A stretch of 64,000 bases of DNA, from positions 149,418,511 through 149,482,510 of the forward strand of contig OV884059.1 of NCBI GenBank assembly GCA_930367215.1, given 5' to 3'. The position numbers and the translations under genes are program-made. Below are positions 45,352 to 57,370 of this stretch, piece after piece; position 1 is the stretch's first letter, and every line of letters begins with the position of its first letter. The notes under the pieces are model-generated. The model worked only from the letters and a program-made list of their open reading frames with translations. It was not told the DNA's origin and made no database searches. Source of the DNA: Pollenia angustigena. Taxonomy: Eukaryota > Arthropoda > Insecta > Diptera > Polleniidae.

Positions 45352-46020
45352 CACAGTCAGCGTCAAAAGAAATCGTACAACTTGTTTTTACATATAAAAC
45401 GTTTTATTTACATATTAAAAAACAACTTTTTTCCATTTATAATATACATATGTACCTACTTAACATTTAGAAAAATTATACAATAAACGTATTTTACTGC
45501 TTCAAGGCTCCTTGGCATTGATTCTACTAATTTTGATGTTACATCTATGGGGATTTTGAACCACTCTTCCTGCAGGATTTCCTTTATAGAGCCTTTGCTG
45601 GTTATATTTCTTTTTCTGATCTGTCTATTCAAATGCTCCCACAGATTTTCAATTGGATTAAGGTCCGCTGAATGTGGGTGGTCGTTCAGTTGTTTCGGTG
45701 CATGATACAACAACCATTCTTTAACAAGCTTAGAGGTATGCTTTGGATCGTTGTCCTGTTGGAAAATCCAGGTTCGGCTTAAATTTAGTTTTCTGACGCT
45801 AGCTTCCAAATTTTCTTTAAGGATGTTGAGGTAATCGGTTTTGTTCATTTAACTGTCAATAGGTATGAGGTTTCCCACGCCACTTGCCGCCATACACCCC
45901 CCACCATCATCGAACCCAACCATGCTTTACGGTGGATACTCTTGATTTTTGCTTCTCCAAATTTTACTTCTTTTTTTTTACTTCCGAAAATCTCAAACTT
46001 GCTATTTACTTTATCGCTCA
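45352..46020 (-). pseudogene. Tc1-like transposon with DD34E transposase relic
   Basis: Minus-strand frame 45848-45456 reads MNKTDYLNILKENLEASVRK, then WIFQQDNDPKHTSKLVKEWL and SADLNPIENLWEHLNRQIRK: the second Asp (QDND) and the Glu (PIEN), 34 residues apart as in DD34E Tc1 enzymes. Upstream GCMAASGVGNLIPIDS is readable (45945-45850) but is separated by a stop and degraded further up. The first Asp and the DNA-binding domain are gone. CAGTCAGCGTCAAAAG at 45352 looks like the 3' terminal repeat. No partner TIR was seen. Confidence 0.9.
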
Positions 46021-46298
46021 CTTAAGGTTAAAGTAAAGTTGTAATGATGGAACACTTTTCATAAGGCCGGTTAAAGTCTACTTTTAGCTATCGGTAAGTT
46101 GTGAAAACGGCCCTAAATACATTCAAGCTTTTACAAGTAGGTATGTACATATTTTAGTCCTTTTTTAGATTTGACTTATTCGAGTAATTCGAAAAATTGA
46201 AAACACTGATTCGAGTAATAGAGCAATTTTAAAATTAAAAAATCGATTAAACTAAACGTCAAATAATTGGATACTCTATTACATGCATACATACATAT

Positions 46299-47967
46299 CC
46301 GGAGTTATCTTGTCGTATATCACAAAATCGAAAAAAATGAGAGAAGACCGTTTCCTTTGGTAAATTTAACAGATCTGTCGATCTGCCCAATCCTCATGTC
46401 TCTTTCTCTTATGGTTAATGAGATATTAAGAAGGCATTTTGTTGTATATCCACTTTTGCGAAAAATTTAATACGTTATAATATCGTATGTAGCAGAATTG
46501 TGGATATACGACAAAGTATATTAGGCAAGTTATTTTAACATTTTTCGTTTTATATGTAAAGATATTTTTCGGACGAAGTACACAACGGCTATTTATATTG
46601 ATGGAATCATTGCTTGATTGCCTAAATTCAATTTATTGTTAAGCAATTAAAGGTTAAATATTCAGGGTGGTCCAACCATAAAGCACAATGTTAATTGTGA
46701 ATAAAACAAAAAGTTTTTAGAGAATTTTATTATTATATTTAGAGAAGGATCTATGACAACTATGTGTGAGTCAAAATATCGGCGGCTTCGGTTCCTTTGC
46801 CATATGGTCCATATTTTCAATGCCTCTGGGACATAATTGAGGTTAAATGTCCTTAATATGTCAAATTATCTAACCCTTTAGCTCTTGAATTGTTCTTGGC
46901 TTATTGACGTACACTTTTTATTTTAAATATTACCAAAGAAGGAAGGCCAACGGTGTCAAATCATATGATCGTGACGGCGAGGTAACATGGCCATTGAATT
47001 TCTCGTGCAGAAGAACCTTTGCTTCGTTGGCCGTCTGACACATTATTTTGGAACTACTTATCTTACAGGTCCATATCCTCATTTTCTGTCAAAAAGAAAT
47101 CCGTTATCAGCTCGCGATAGTGAACATCATTCACAGTAACTGCTTGGCATACCTCATTTTCGAAGAAGTAAGGCCCGATGATGCCTCCTGGCCATAAACC
47201 GCACCAAGCATGCATGCACAGGTGTTTTCACATTTCCTACAGAGCCGGTTTGCTAAAATTTGCCAACAATTATCCCGATTGTGGATACATTTGATCGATT
47301 ATGCTGACCAAAAAAATCAAGATGTGCACAAAATGTATTTTTGATTTGAACGCTCATTTTCGTAAAAGGTTTCAGCAATCTTGACGCGTTGCTCAATGCT
47401 GCACCTCTCCATGGCTGAATTTGGCATTGATACCAAGAAATGTCAAATTAAGTTGGAAAAAAATTTGACGTTATGGTGTGACTCACAGTTAACATCGTGC
47501 ATTATGGTTAGACCACCCTTAAGTTATAATAAACCTTCAAATTATTCATACGGAAATTCGATAATATAAAAACTATAACTATACGTAAATATATTTGTCA
47601 CTTGCATAAATTTTTGGTTCGAAAATTATTATAACTTAATTTTCAATATTGGAAAAACACGTGAATGTAGGTTTTTAATACCTTATTTTGACTTATATCC
47701 CACAAACTAAAAAATATATCGCAAAAAGTGGCGTATACGACAAAATTTAAAAATTTTTTCGGACGTGATAATGGCTATAACTTCAAATTTTTTTCCATGA
47801 CTTTGGATATTTTTACATAAATCGATAAAGAACTTCAAACACTATACATATCCGACAAAAATATTGGATGACCTTTTTCACGTACATTTTTGTGTATAAA
47901 AATTTCAACCTTAAGATTCGATTTCCCAAAAAAAAAATTTTTGTGATATACGGCAAGATAACTTCGG
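46299..47967. mobile_element. TIR element split by a mariner-like insertion
   Basis: Left CCGGAGTTATCTTGTCGTAT and reversed right CCGAAGTTATCTTGCCGTAT (both followed by ATCAC) bracket 1669 bases, of which 856 are the inserted element. Subterminal words GTATATCCACTTTTGCG (46444) and CGCAAAAAGTGGCGTATAC (47719) also mirror each other. Target duplication and superfamily not resolved. Confidence 0.65.
46664..47519 (-). pseudogene. IS630-Tc1-mariner superfamily element, decayed
   Basis: Ends AGGGTGGTCCAACCATAA and reversed AGGGTGGTCTAACCATAA bound an 856-bp element. The minus-strand conceptual protein has WCGLWPGGIIGPYFFENEVC and AVTVNDVHYRELITDFF, then pieces of the catalytic second half. These belong to an insect mariner-superfamily group with the reading GG.IGPYFFE..., often labelled Tc3-like. 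Multiple stops are present. It sits inside the element 46299-47967. Confidence 0.8.
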
Positions 47968-48218
47968 CACGACGATATGTATGAAGGTAGGTATCTACAT
48001 ATCGCTGAAATTGAAAAGTTTAAAAACTTCAAATTTCTCAGCGGTAAAAGTGTGTATTATAATACGCAATCGTTTTGAAAACCTCTAAAGATCTCTTAAG
48101 TGTTCATTTGTAATAACCCCAAATTTTTTGCCCCGAAATCTATACCCTAATGGGAAATAAACCCCTAAATCTTGGAAGAAACCCGCCATAATATGGCAAC
48201 ACTGAATCAAATTCACTA

Positions 48219-48806
48219 CCCTGCAAATAAAATTGGACCACCTGGTCCATTTTGATAAAAAGGACTACTCCATGGACTGGGCCAATGTAATGCAAGCATG
48301 GACCATGTCATTGTTAAAAAGTGTTTGTAGTGAGACGACATGTCTTCGTTTTTTAAACGACTTCAAAACTAATCCTCTTGAGTATACCATGGAGTAGTTT
48401 TAAAACTACTCCTTAGTGGTCCAAAGGTGGGTTATATGGTCCTCTCCTACGACATCGTAATGTTAAATAGACCAGGGGTCTAATCACCGCATACGATATC
48501 GAGCAAAATTGATCGAAATTATTTATTTTGGTATCTTGAAAATCGATATCGAATGAAATGTATTGAATTTGAAATAATAGCATTCGACATCGAGTAACTC
48601 GACATTACATTTATCGAGTTTTCATTCGATACGCCAGTGTCTATCGTATGCAAAAAAATTTAATAGTTTATTCGATACGATAGTATCGAATGCGGTGATT
48701 AGACCCTAGGTTTTTTCCATACGTTTGGGTTAGTTTTGGACTAGTCCTGGTCCCTTGTGGACTACTCTTTACACGCGTGTTTGGACTGGTCCTATTATTT
48801 GCAGGG
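48219..48806. mobile_element. CCCTGCAAATAA-ended element, copy 1 (interrupted)
   Basis: Ends CCCTGCAAATAAAATTGGAC and reversed CCCTGCAAATAATAGGACCA. It is near-identical to the uninterrupted copy at 57855-58228, except for a 231-bp insert at 48476-48706 and a small length difference near 48340. GGACCA/TGGTCC words recur throughout. No clean target duplication was resolved, so the superfamily is left open. Confidence 0.75.
48476..48706. mobile_element. MITE nested in 48219-48806 (empty site known)
   Basis: 231 bp, ends GGGTCTAATCACCGCAT and reversed GGGTCTAATCACCGCATTCG. Flanked by CAG (48473-48475) and TAG (48707-48709). The sister copy reads AGACCAGGTTTTTTCC at 58125-58140, i.e. the pre-insertion site with a single CAG, which fixes both the boundaries and a 3-bp duplication. 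TCGATA/ATCGAATG repeats fill the interior. Harbinger-like. Confidence 0.88.
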
Positions 48807-49212
48807 TAGTCACATAGTAAAAACGTGAAACTGCCACTCGCTCACACACACACAGCCATCGTTATGCCTACATTTGACAACAAAAACAAATCATTATTAT
48901 TATACATTCAGCGTGTTTTTTTAGATTTTTCTGTAAATCACCCCACACGGCATTAGCATTTTTTCGTTCACTTTTCAAAAGAGTTCCCTTCCTTTCCACC
49001 CACCACTACACCCTGAATCAGTCTTTACAACCATCTTTCAACTATTTACCGGTTCGGTTTTGTAACACCACAAACCAGGCATGAAAAAAATTCAGTACTA
49101 TTTTTAAGATTAAAAAGTACCGTAGTACGCCTCGACATAAAAAGTATCTTTTCCTAAATACACTCTTTTTACAATGTAATAAATTTACAGAAAATATGTA
49201 CTACATACCTAT

Positions 49213-49261
49213 TACAATGTATACATTGTAGTTTCAAAATATGTATACATATTTTGAAACT
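49213..49261. repeat. Two adjacent perfect palindromes
   Basis: TACAATGTATACATTGTA (49213-49230, 18 bases) and a perfect 32-base palindrome at 49230-49261 centred on GTATAC with arms AGTTTCAAAATATGTA. They share one base. Confidence 0.95.
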
Positions 49262-49554
49262 TATTTAAGACTTACATTTTTGGTATATTAACCTATAGCT
49301 TTTCACTTTTTTTTTTTATTCTAACTGACCGTTAAAGGGGATGATTTAGAAAAGGAACATTAAAAGTATAGTAAACTATGAGAAGTAGTACATAGTAAAT
49401 CTTGGATTTTAACAATTTGAATCTTTGTAAGTAACCATATTTTGGTTAAAATTAACCAAAATTCGATAAAGTAATTATAATTTGGTCGAAATTAACCATA
49501 ATTTTGATGTGCATGAAACAATTCAATGTTTATATAATGATAATCGGTGTGCAC

Positions 49555-49703
49555 TAGGGTTTGCCAGAACACAAAATTCAAATACATAACTGGACAATGT
49601 AAAAAATTAACCTGGATTTTGAGAAATATCTGGACAATAAATTGCACATGAGATGGTAAGTATCTGTACAAGACCCAAGATTCCAGGCCGTTTGGCAGCC
49701 CTA
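49555..49703. mobile_element. hAT-like MITE (TAGGGTTTGCCA ends)
   Basis: 149 bp, left TAGGGTTTGCCAGAACAC, right (reversed) TAGGGCTGCCAAACGG. The flanks GTGTGCAC and GCGTGCAT match at 6 of 8. Its ends resemble those of 22203-22990. Confidence 0.65.
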
Positions 49704-49789
49704 GCGTGCATACAAGAGATATACGTATAAATATGCACGTGCCTACTGTATTTGTGCCACTATTTAAAATTTTTTAAGTTAGTAGGTAT

Positions 49790-50820
49790 TAGAGTTGTCA
49801 ACCGATTAGGAATAATTCGATTAATCGATCAACAACACCAAACTCTTGTTCGAATAATTTTAAAATTGCGATTTAGAATAACGAATAAATCGATTAATTA
49901 ATGTCGATTAATTGAACTATTTTTTTATTAAAAAATAAATTAAATAAAAGCTTAGAATTTGATTTCTTCTCATACGTTTTTAGTGATTTTATACAAAATG
50001 TAGGAAAGTTTAAAAATATTGTAGCCATAGCCCTGACTGTAATTAATCTTAATGTTTATTAAGCAAAAATCCTGTGGAGTACCTATAGTATTTCAAAAAT
50101 GTACCTATTTTATGTTCTTATTCAACAAATCTTTGCAAAAATTGTATCAACTGTTTTCTTTTTAAATCAAACGTTATAAAAATTTCAAGAAAGGGAGTTT
50201 TTCAATTTTGGGTGAAAAACTTAGAAATCATATAATATTAGAACAGGTTGTTATTGTATTATCCTTTTTTTAAATTGTATATACTTAGGTATTTTTACAA
50301 TTTGCGTAAGTGTCACAATATTACATAGAAAATGATGTAGTGGAAGATAATCCAACGACTTCAAAAAATTTCGAACTTGGTCCAATTGAAAAATACATAC
50401 ATAAAGAGAGACAGCAGTTGCTTTATGGAAGAAACTGTATGCAAAAGTTTAGCTGAAGTTCGCAGGTCTGCCAACGCCAAACTAATATCGGATTATTATG
50501 GAATTAATTGTTTTACAATGCCTTTAAGTAATAGGTACAACCATACGGAGTTAAGATGAAAAGTTTTACGTTTAAAAAAAGAAGAATTCATAGCAGATTT
50601 TAGTAAAAATAAAGAAGAAAATGGAAGATTTTCTATAGGTAGTTGTTGTTGAATAGACGAATGTAACTTATAAAAAATACTTTATTTTTTAGTAAAAATA
50701 ATTTTTTTTTATTCGTTATTCTCATCGATTAATTGAATAATTTTATAGATTTAATCATTTGATCGAACGAACAAAAACAATTATTTGAATTATTCGAAAT
50801 GCGAATAATTGACAACTCTA
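49790..50820. mobile_element. hAT element (TAGAGTTGTCAA ends)
   Basis: 1031 bp, left TAGAGTTGTCAACCGATTAG, right (reversed) TAGAGTTGTCAATTATTCGC. The flanks GTAGGTAT (49782-49789) and GTAAGTAT (50821-50828) match at 7 of 8. ATTCGATTAATCGA-type words mark both ends. A plus-strand stretch at 50377-50559 has a non-random composition (SLAEVRRSANAKLISDYYG) and may be the tail of a transposase, but no catalytic motif is left. Confidence 0.8.
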
Positions 50821-51123
50821 GTAAGTATGCTGCATACAATAGTTATGTATTACATACCTACTGTTATTATCGAAAAATAACTCTTTGTTAAGTGGGTATA
50901 AGGTACCATCTTAAAATCTTTATTTTCCATCACTTCCACAGACTCTATTTTGTTTTCTTCTATTTTTTTTTATACAAGTCCTACATTGAAAGAAAGACAA
51001 AAAATGAATCTTATCGTTTTTCCCCTTTTTTTGTTTAACTTTTTCGTTTTATGTAAAAGAATTCTTTTATTATTAATTTTTTTTTGTTATCTGACTGCTT
51101 TTTTGCTACCGATTCTTCTTCAT

Positions 51124-52187
51124 TATACCCTCCACCACAAGCGAATTATGTGGGCATATTTAGTTTGTCATTCCGTGTGAACCTTTTTTTTATATCTCAG
51201 ACAACATAAAGTATGCACATTAGGGCCATAACCAAATTTTTGGCATAATACCACGGAGTGGCCAAGACAGTTTTAGTAATGAAAACACCTGTCTCCCGTC
51301 GTTTTGCGAAAAAAAACTCACGCAGGTAACCAAATTTCTAAAACCTTCTAAGAAATTTTGAACCGCAATGAATTGTAACCTTAGGAACATTTTTAAGTCT
51401 AAAGCAGTGGATAAATTCCAAAATTGCATTTAAATGATACGTATAGGAATATATATATATACATATACAAATATCAGTTGTATATTTTTTAAAATTTCCA
51501 TGAGATAAAATGGTTGTTTTCAAACATCAACTCGATCCCTGCGTGAACTTTTTTAACAATCCGAAAAAATTATCTTATTTTTTATTAATAACTTTTAATG
51601 TTCTACACGACTATACTATGCCGTTTCTGATATTCGCAAAATGTGTGAAAAAGTTATGGCCCTAATGTACATATGTATGTGGATATATACTACACCTATA
51701 TTCCGGGTCCTTGAGTAAGTCCAAGTCAATTAAGCCATGTCCGTCTGTTGAATTGCATGATACCTATTATCACAAAAATTAACATTTTTGCGAACTATAA
51801 GGTTTGCATATATGAAGGTATATGTACTACATATGTAGGTACATAACTATAAATCCTACGACTAAATTTCGTGAAGATCGGTAAATAATTTACCATATGT
51901 CCCATATAAAGCCTTCTCTCGGAAAACAGTGCAGTACGCCTTCAACCGTAACGACTAAAGGTTTTATTTATTATAAAATTCGATTATTCACAGTTTTATG
52001 ATACTAGTAATCACACTGTCAAAATTCGTTAAGATTGGTCCATAACTTACCATAGGCCACACATAAAGCGCACTTTCGGGCTTAATAATTTCTATGTAGA
52101 TAGATAGAGCCCATTTCTAAAATATTCTAACGGTCTTTAAAGGGTATCAAAGATTCGACACTGCCGAATAAAGCACATTAACTTGTT
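51124..52187 (+). mobile_element. DINE-1/Helentron-like element, diverged copy 4
   Basis: TATACCCTCCACCACAAGCG start, GCCATGTCCGTCTG core at about 51735, two decayed units of the 153-bp type (GTGAAGATCGG near 51870, GTTAAGATTGG near 52030) and the end GGGTATCAAAGATTCG...AACTTGTTTT. It is older than the other copies and interrupted by the element at 51223-51662. Confidence 0.75.
51223..51662. mobile_element. MITE nested in DINE copy 4
   Basis: 440 bp, ends GGGCCATAAC / GTTATGGCCC extended by matching TTA/TAA and ATG(C/T)ACAT outside. It lies between the CATAAAGTA and CCGGGTCCTTGAG parts of the host element, which are contiguous in the other DINE copies. That makes the insertion unambiguous even though the duplication is not. 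The minus-strand frames inside are not convincing. Confidence 0.7.
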
Positions 52188-52758
52188 TTTTTTTTTATTT
52201 AGTTGGGGATTTTTTCATTAAAAAGAGGAAAAATAAAATTGGATGGAAAGTTGTTTTATTGGGAAGAAGGCATAAACGAAGAAAACCAATGTTTGTTAGA
52301 GTGTGTAAGTGAAAGGTTGTTATAATAATAATAAAAAACAGCAACAACAGCAACAAGAAGAAAAGGAGGAACGACGTCAAACCCAAGACTATCTATCTTC
52401 TTTGTTGTTTTCTAAAATAAATTGTCGTTTTTTTGTTCTTGCTTTTGCTCTTCTTGACGCCTTTGGTCTGTTCTTTAAGTGGAATTGATAATTCTGCGAT
52501 TAATTTTTTTTCGTAAAAATTTTGTGCAAAGTGTTTTACAAAAATTACGAAACTTTTGTGTATTAAGGGGGGTTACTGCTTATTCCAATTCGAAAAGAAT
52601 ACATAGTATGTACCTACCCACCTAGTTATAATTATGTAAGTACAGTACTTTTGTCCATTCCGCTTAAAGGCCAAAAACGGTTTTTAGCCAAATCTGTCAT
52701 AGGTACCTATTCACTTGCAGATTTTTTCGAATTTCATACAAATTAATTGTTCTAAGGT
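52188..52758. other. Unassigned sequence
   Basis: CAACAACAG/AAGAAG-rich patch at about 52330-52370. No gene supported. Confidence 0.35.
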
Positions 52759-53452
52759 AAGGCGACCAGATTTTGAAAATAAAAATAGAGGATATAAAGA
52801 AAAAAAGTAAAAAATATTTTTGACTTCAAGATTTTTTACTTATATAACAGACAAATTTTCATATTGTCTGTCGGCTTAATATGCAAACCTGCTAAATCCA
52901 CTTTTTAAGGAAATTGAGATTTTGATTCCGTTGGGTAGAGAAAAATATGCCTCGTGGACCAGCAATTTGAGTATTGAAGTGTGTTAAATCCACTATATTT
53001 TTTGTTTCCTCACAAGCATTTGTTGAAAGGGAGTTAGCAGGTTTGGATATTAAGCAGGCGATATAAAAAAATTTACATTTTCTTAAGTAAAATTAGTTTA
53101 AAATTATACCCTTTTGCGCCTGAGGTGAAGGGTATACAAAATAACGAAACTTAAAAATGCATTGGAGTTACTTATTCAAAATATTATACTGCAAGTGTAT
53201 GAGAGTTCAGTAGGAACAAGCATGAAACGACATTTACCATACGATTTGACAGAAAAGACCAGTGATCCCCGTGAAATAAAATTTATTTTAATTTATAAAA
53301 ATAAAATAAAATATTGGTCATGCTTTAAAAAAAAGAGGACAAAGATGACAGATTATGAAAAAAAGATGATCAAAGAGGACACAAATTTTATAGAGGACAG
53401 CCAGTTAAAATAGATGATTGTCCTCTAAAAAAGAGTACGTATGGTCACCTTA
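52759..53452. mobile_element. hAT element (AAGGYGACCA ends)
   Basis: 694 bp. Left AAGGCGACCAGATTTTG, right (reversed) TAAGGTGACCATACGTAC. A perfect 8-bp duplication TCTAAGGT lies at 52751-52758 and 53453-53460. GAGGACA/TGTCCTC repeats are subterminal. The open frame at 53162-53413 runs into the terminal repeat and has no transposase motif. Confidence 0.82.
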
Positions 53453-53514
53453 TCTAAGGTCCATTTCGCTTGTAGTCCATTTTCGTTTAAAAGCCACATT
53501 TATAATTCTTTATG

Positions 53515-53688
53515 CTAAAATGTTCGCTTATACCTAGTCCACTCTGTTTTTTATACTTATGTTTTTATCAACTGGCAACATATTTTTATTTATTTTATTT
53601 ATTTATTTACTAAAATGTTCGCTTATACCTAGTCCACTCTGTTTTTTATACTTATTTTTTTATTAACTGGCAACATGTTTTTATTTAC
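53515..53688. repeat. Tandem duplication, 95-bp unit
   Basis: CTAAAATGTTCGCTTATACC starts at 53515 and again at 53610. The rest of the unit (to AACTGGCAACAT...TTTTATTTA) repeats with few changes. Confidence 0.9.
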
Positions 53689-54949
53689 CTTTCGGGCAAC
53701 TAATTTTTTTAACAAGTTATTTCAATTAAACCAATAATATAATAAATAATAATAAAAATATTATTTGGTTATGTTTTAAATAAACTTTTCTTGAATAGAA
53801 TCCAATAACCATCACAGTAAAAATATCATTGATTAAACGATTTTGGAATACACTATGTTGACAACACTGTTTACGAGTTAAGCAGGCGTTTCTATGGAAA
53901 ATTAATGACTATGCAACTGATAAACAAAAAAAAAAAACACACACACTCATGTACATAATCGGACGACAAACCGAACGACATGCAGCCTGACATCCATTCG
54001 GTGTAACGAAACGTCATGCTAAAAGTTGGTTATTACGATGTGTGTATTTGTCTGTCTGCTGTAATAGTTAACGACGTCAGTCGTTTCTACACTCGTAATT
54101 TTATGGGTTTTTGTTGTTGCTGCCGATTTTACTGCTATCTCTAGTACTACGTCGATTTTACTTTGAATTTGTCTGGTTTTTTTGTCGATAATTTTTATAC
54201 TCTTTTTTTTATTCTTTTGTTATTATAATTGAGTGAAGAGGGAGAAAAAAGAACATTGACGTTTTGTTAGCTGTAGTCAGATTTTTTTGAGCTCCATCGC
54301 CAAACCGGATGTCAAAAATCGCCAAAAGTTAATTTTGTTCAGATTTTGTTAATTTTTTTTGTACCTACCTATTTAAAAAAACATTTTTACTTTTTAAATA
54401 AAAAAGCAAGTACCCAGGTATATACATAGGTATAGTAGGTATTTAAGTAAAAAATTGCCAAAAAAAGAAATCGCCGAAATCATAAAAATCTTTAAAATAC
54501 CTACATACCTAGTACATACATATGTAGGTTGGTATTTTTAACAACAATGAATTTTGTTTGTTATAATAAATTGCAAATTTTTTTAATGGAAAAGCTCCTA
54601 AACTTTAAATAAAAATATACCTATGTATGTATACTCGTGTTAAAAAAAATCCTCATAGGCATCGTCGCAGGAATTAAAGAACTCTGTAACTGATTTTAAC
54701 TGAATTTTTATCAGAAAAAAATACTGCGTCGATTGGTCCCGGTCCCATATTTGTACATACCTATGATGAAAAAAAATTCACTTACGTAAAAAAAAAATCG
54801 TTAGCTGTAAGCCGCAGAATCACCGGGAAAAATAGACTTGAGAGGAAATGTTTACAGTCAATATAGGTAGGTATAAAGCGAAATAAAAAAAAAATACATT
54901 TTTAAAATCATGTTCCTAAGTTGTATAGTTTTTGTGATATGAATTTTTG
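53689..54949. other. Unassigned sequence
   Basis: No gene recognised. 53940-54180 is less AT-rich (ACGACAAACCGAACGACATG, GTTGTTGCTGCCG) and might be host non-coding sequence. Microsatellite words lie at 54410-54440 and 54500-54530. Confidence 0.35.
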
Positions 54950-56538
54950 TATACCCTCCACCACAATTAGTTGTGAAGAGGGTATATTAAGTTTGTCATT
55001 CCGTGTGAAACTTTTTTATTATTCATCTCAGACCCTATAAAGTATATATATTCTGGGTCCTTGAGTAATTTTAAGTCGATTTAGCCATGTCCGTCTGTCT
55101 GTCTGTCTGTCCGTCTGTTGAAAACACGCTCACTTTCGAAAAACTCAAAAGAAATAAACAAACTTGGTGTCAAATTGCTTGTAGTTATCTTAAGCAGTTT
55201 GGGACTGAAATCCAGCAAAATCGGTTCAATAGGATCTGAGCTATGAATCAAAATGTGGAACCACCACCTAAAAAAAATTGATAATTTTGTTACAAAAACT
55301 AACATAAATGGTGGAAAAATGCACAGAATGATATAAGATTTCGCAACAGTTCGTTTTATTTAACTGGAAATCACGCTGTAAAATTTCTTGAAGATCCGTC
55401 CATGATTTACCCTAGGCCCCATATAAGCCCTACTCCCGGAAAACAGTATAGTAAGCCTAAAACCCTAAATAACAATGCTATCATAACAAGTTTTGGCACG
55501 TCACAGTTAAATAGGACTAGAAATGAAACTATTAAGTTTCGTGAAGATCGGTCCATAATTTACCATAGGCCCCATATAAAACCTACTTCCAGAAAACAGT
55601 TTAGTACGCATAAATCCGTAAAAAATAATAATAATTTGGTACATCAAAATTTTTTAGAACTAAAAATAAGACTGTGAAATTTCGTGAAGATCGGTCCATA
55701 ATTTACCATAGGCCCCATATAAACCTTACTCCCGGAAAACAGCTTAGTACGCCTAAAAACGTAAAAAAGAATGCTATTATAACAAAATTTGGTACATCAC
55801 AGTTTTATTGAACGAGAAATAAGACTTTAAAATTTTGTGAAGAACGGTCCATCATTTACCATAGGCCCCAAATAAACCTTACTCCCGGAAAACAGCTTAG
55901 TACGCCTAAAAACGTAAAAAATAACGCTATCATAACAAAATTTGATACATCACAGTTTTATAGAACTAGAAATGACACTGTGAAATTTGGTGAAGATCGG
56001 TGCATAACTTACCATAGGCCTCATATAAAGCCCACTCTGGTAAAATAATTAAATACGCGGTAAACTTTCTTCCAGTTTAGCTTCATATGGCCAGAAAAAA
56101 TGTTATGCAATTTTGTGATATACGGTCCATAATTTTCCTTAGATTCCATTTTAGCAGCCTTCTGAAATTTACTGCAAACGCTTAAACTAATTGCACCGCT
56201 GTATTGAAATTTATGTTTTTTATTACCAGAAATCGTTCTGCAGAATTTGGGATGATTGGTTCATAGCTTACCATGGCTTTTATATAATTTGTTCTCTTGA
56301 ACATCATTTAAGTTCATCTTAAACTGATATTCTACTCAAACTTTTTAAAATTGATTCTGATTGTCGATCAATAATTTTATATAGGTCTAAACCGCAACAA
56401 ATTTTGATGCAGATGTCTGTTTTTACAAAGATTATAATTATAAATAGACATCATACAGATATTACTCCTAAAACATTCGAAGTGTCGGTGGAGGGCATCA
56501 AAGATTCGGCACAGCCGAATATAGCACTCTAACTTGTT
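54950..56538 (+). mobile_element. DINE-1/Helentron-like element, copy 3
   Basis: Same start, core and GTCTGTCT microsatellite (about 55092-55118) and same 3' hairpin end (ATTCGGCACAGCCGAAT at about 56505) as copy 2. The 3' half of the array is replaced by diverged sequence (about 56040-56440). Confidence 0.87.
55389..56040 (+). repeat. 153-bp tandem array inside DINE copy 3
   Basis: TGAAGATC-type markers at 55389, 55542, 55685, 55838 and 55991: spacings 153, 143, 153, 153. The 143 unit has lost ten bases near 55630, which closes the open frame seen in other copies. Confidence 0.93.
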
Positions 56539-57142
56539 CTACTTTCTTTCGTTTTTTGGCTCTGGCGAATAGGTAACCAAAAATGTATGAAGTGGTTGGC
56601 ACTAATTCTGGTAGAGATGTCGTGGGTTTTTGTAAGTCCCCAAAAAAATACATATAGGTATATGTAAGATTTTTTTATACTTAATGACTAAGGACGGGTT
56701 TTTGAGATGGGGATTAAGTTTAAACTTAGTTTAACGTTCTCTGCAACTTGGATTTTTCCGGTGAAATGTGATTTTTTTTTTCATTATTTCATTAAAGACA
56801 CACGTTTTAAACAAGACTGCGCTGTTCCGGAAACATTTTGTATACAAACTTAGTATTGGTGGCAGAAATCAGTTTTTAGATTAACTAAACCTAGTTTAAC
56901 TGAGATCTCAAAAACCCAGCCTTAGTGAATAAAAACTCGTTAAACTCATCTGTATGAATTCAGTCAGAAATTTATTAGACATATCGGTACATAAATACCC
57001 CCCGATGTACCCATGCGAAATCGATCAAAAAGCAACCATATAGTGAAACTACGCACTATATGGTCAATTCAATGTCTGACAGAGTTTTTAACAAAGTCTC
57101 TAAGAATGAAGTCAGAAATGTCGGATTTAGACTAGATGTGGA
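56539..57142. other. Unassigned sequence
   Basis: No gene or TE end recognised. Confidence 0.35.
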
Positions 57143-57370
57143 CAAGGTACATACATATATTTACACAAGGTAGACTCATTTGGGAGTGTATACATGCTGC
57201 TCTATAAAAGATACCAAATTGTCAAAATTCATATAAAACAAAAACGAGTTAACGCACACATGTACACATTTTTTCTCATATACACGTAATTTGACGTTAA
57301 GGTACCAACTAGGGGTAATCAGCTGACAAACATATGGGCCAACGAGTTTACCTTGTGTAAATATACCTTG
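57143..57370. mobile_element. hAT-like MITE (CAAGGTA...TTTACACAAGG ends)
   Basis: 228 bp. Left CAAGGTACATACATATATTT then ACACAAGGTAGACTC. Right reversed CAAGGTATATTTACACAAGG then TAAACTC. The flanks GATGTGGA (57135-57142) and GATGTGGG (57371-57378) match at 7 of 8. The left arm has picked up a few bases (ACATACAT). Confidence 0.78.
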
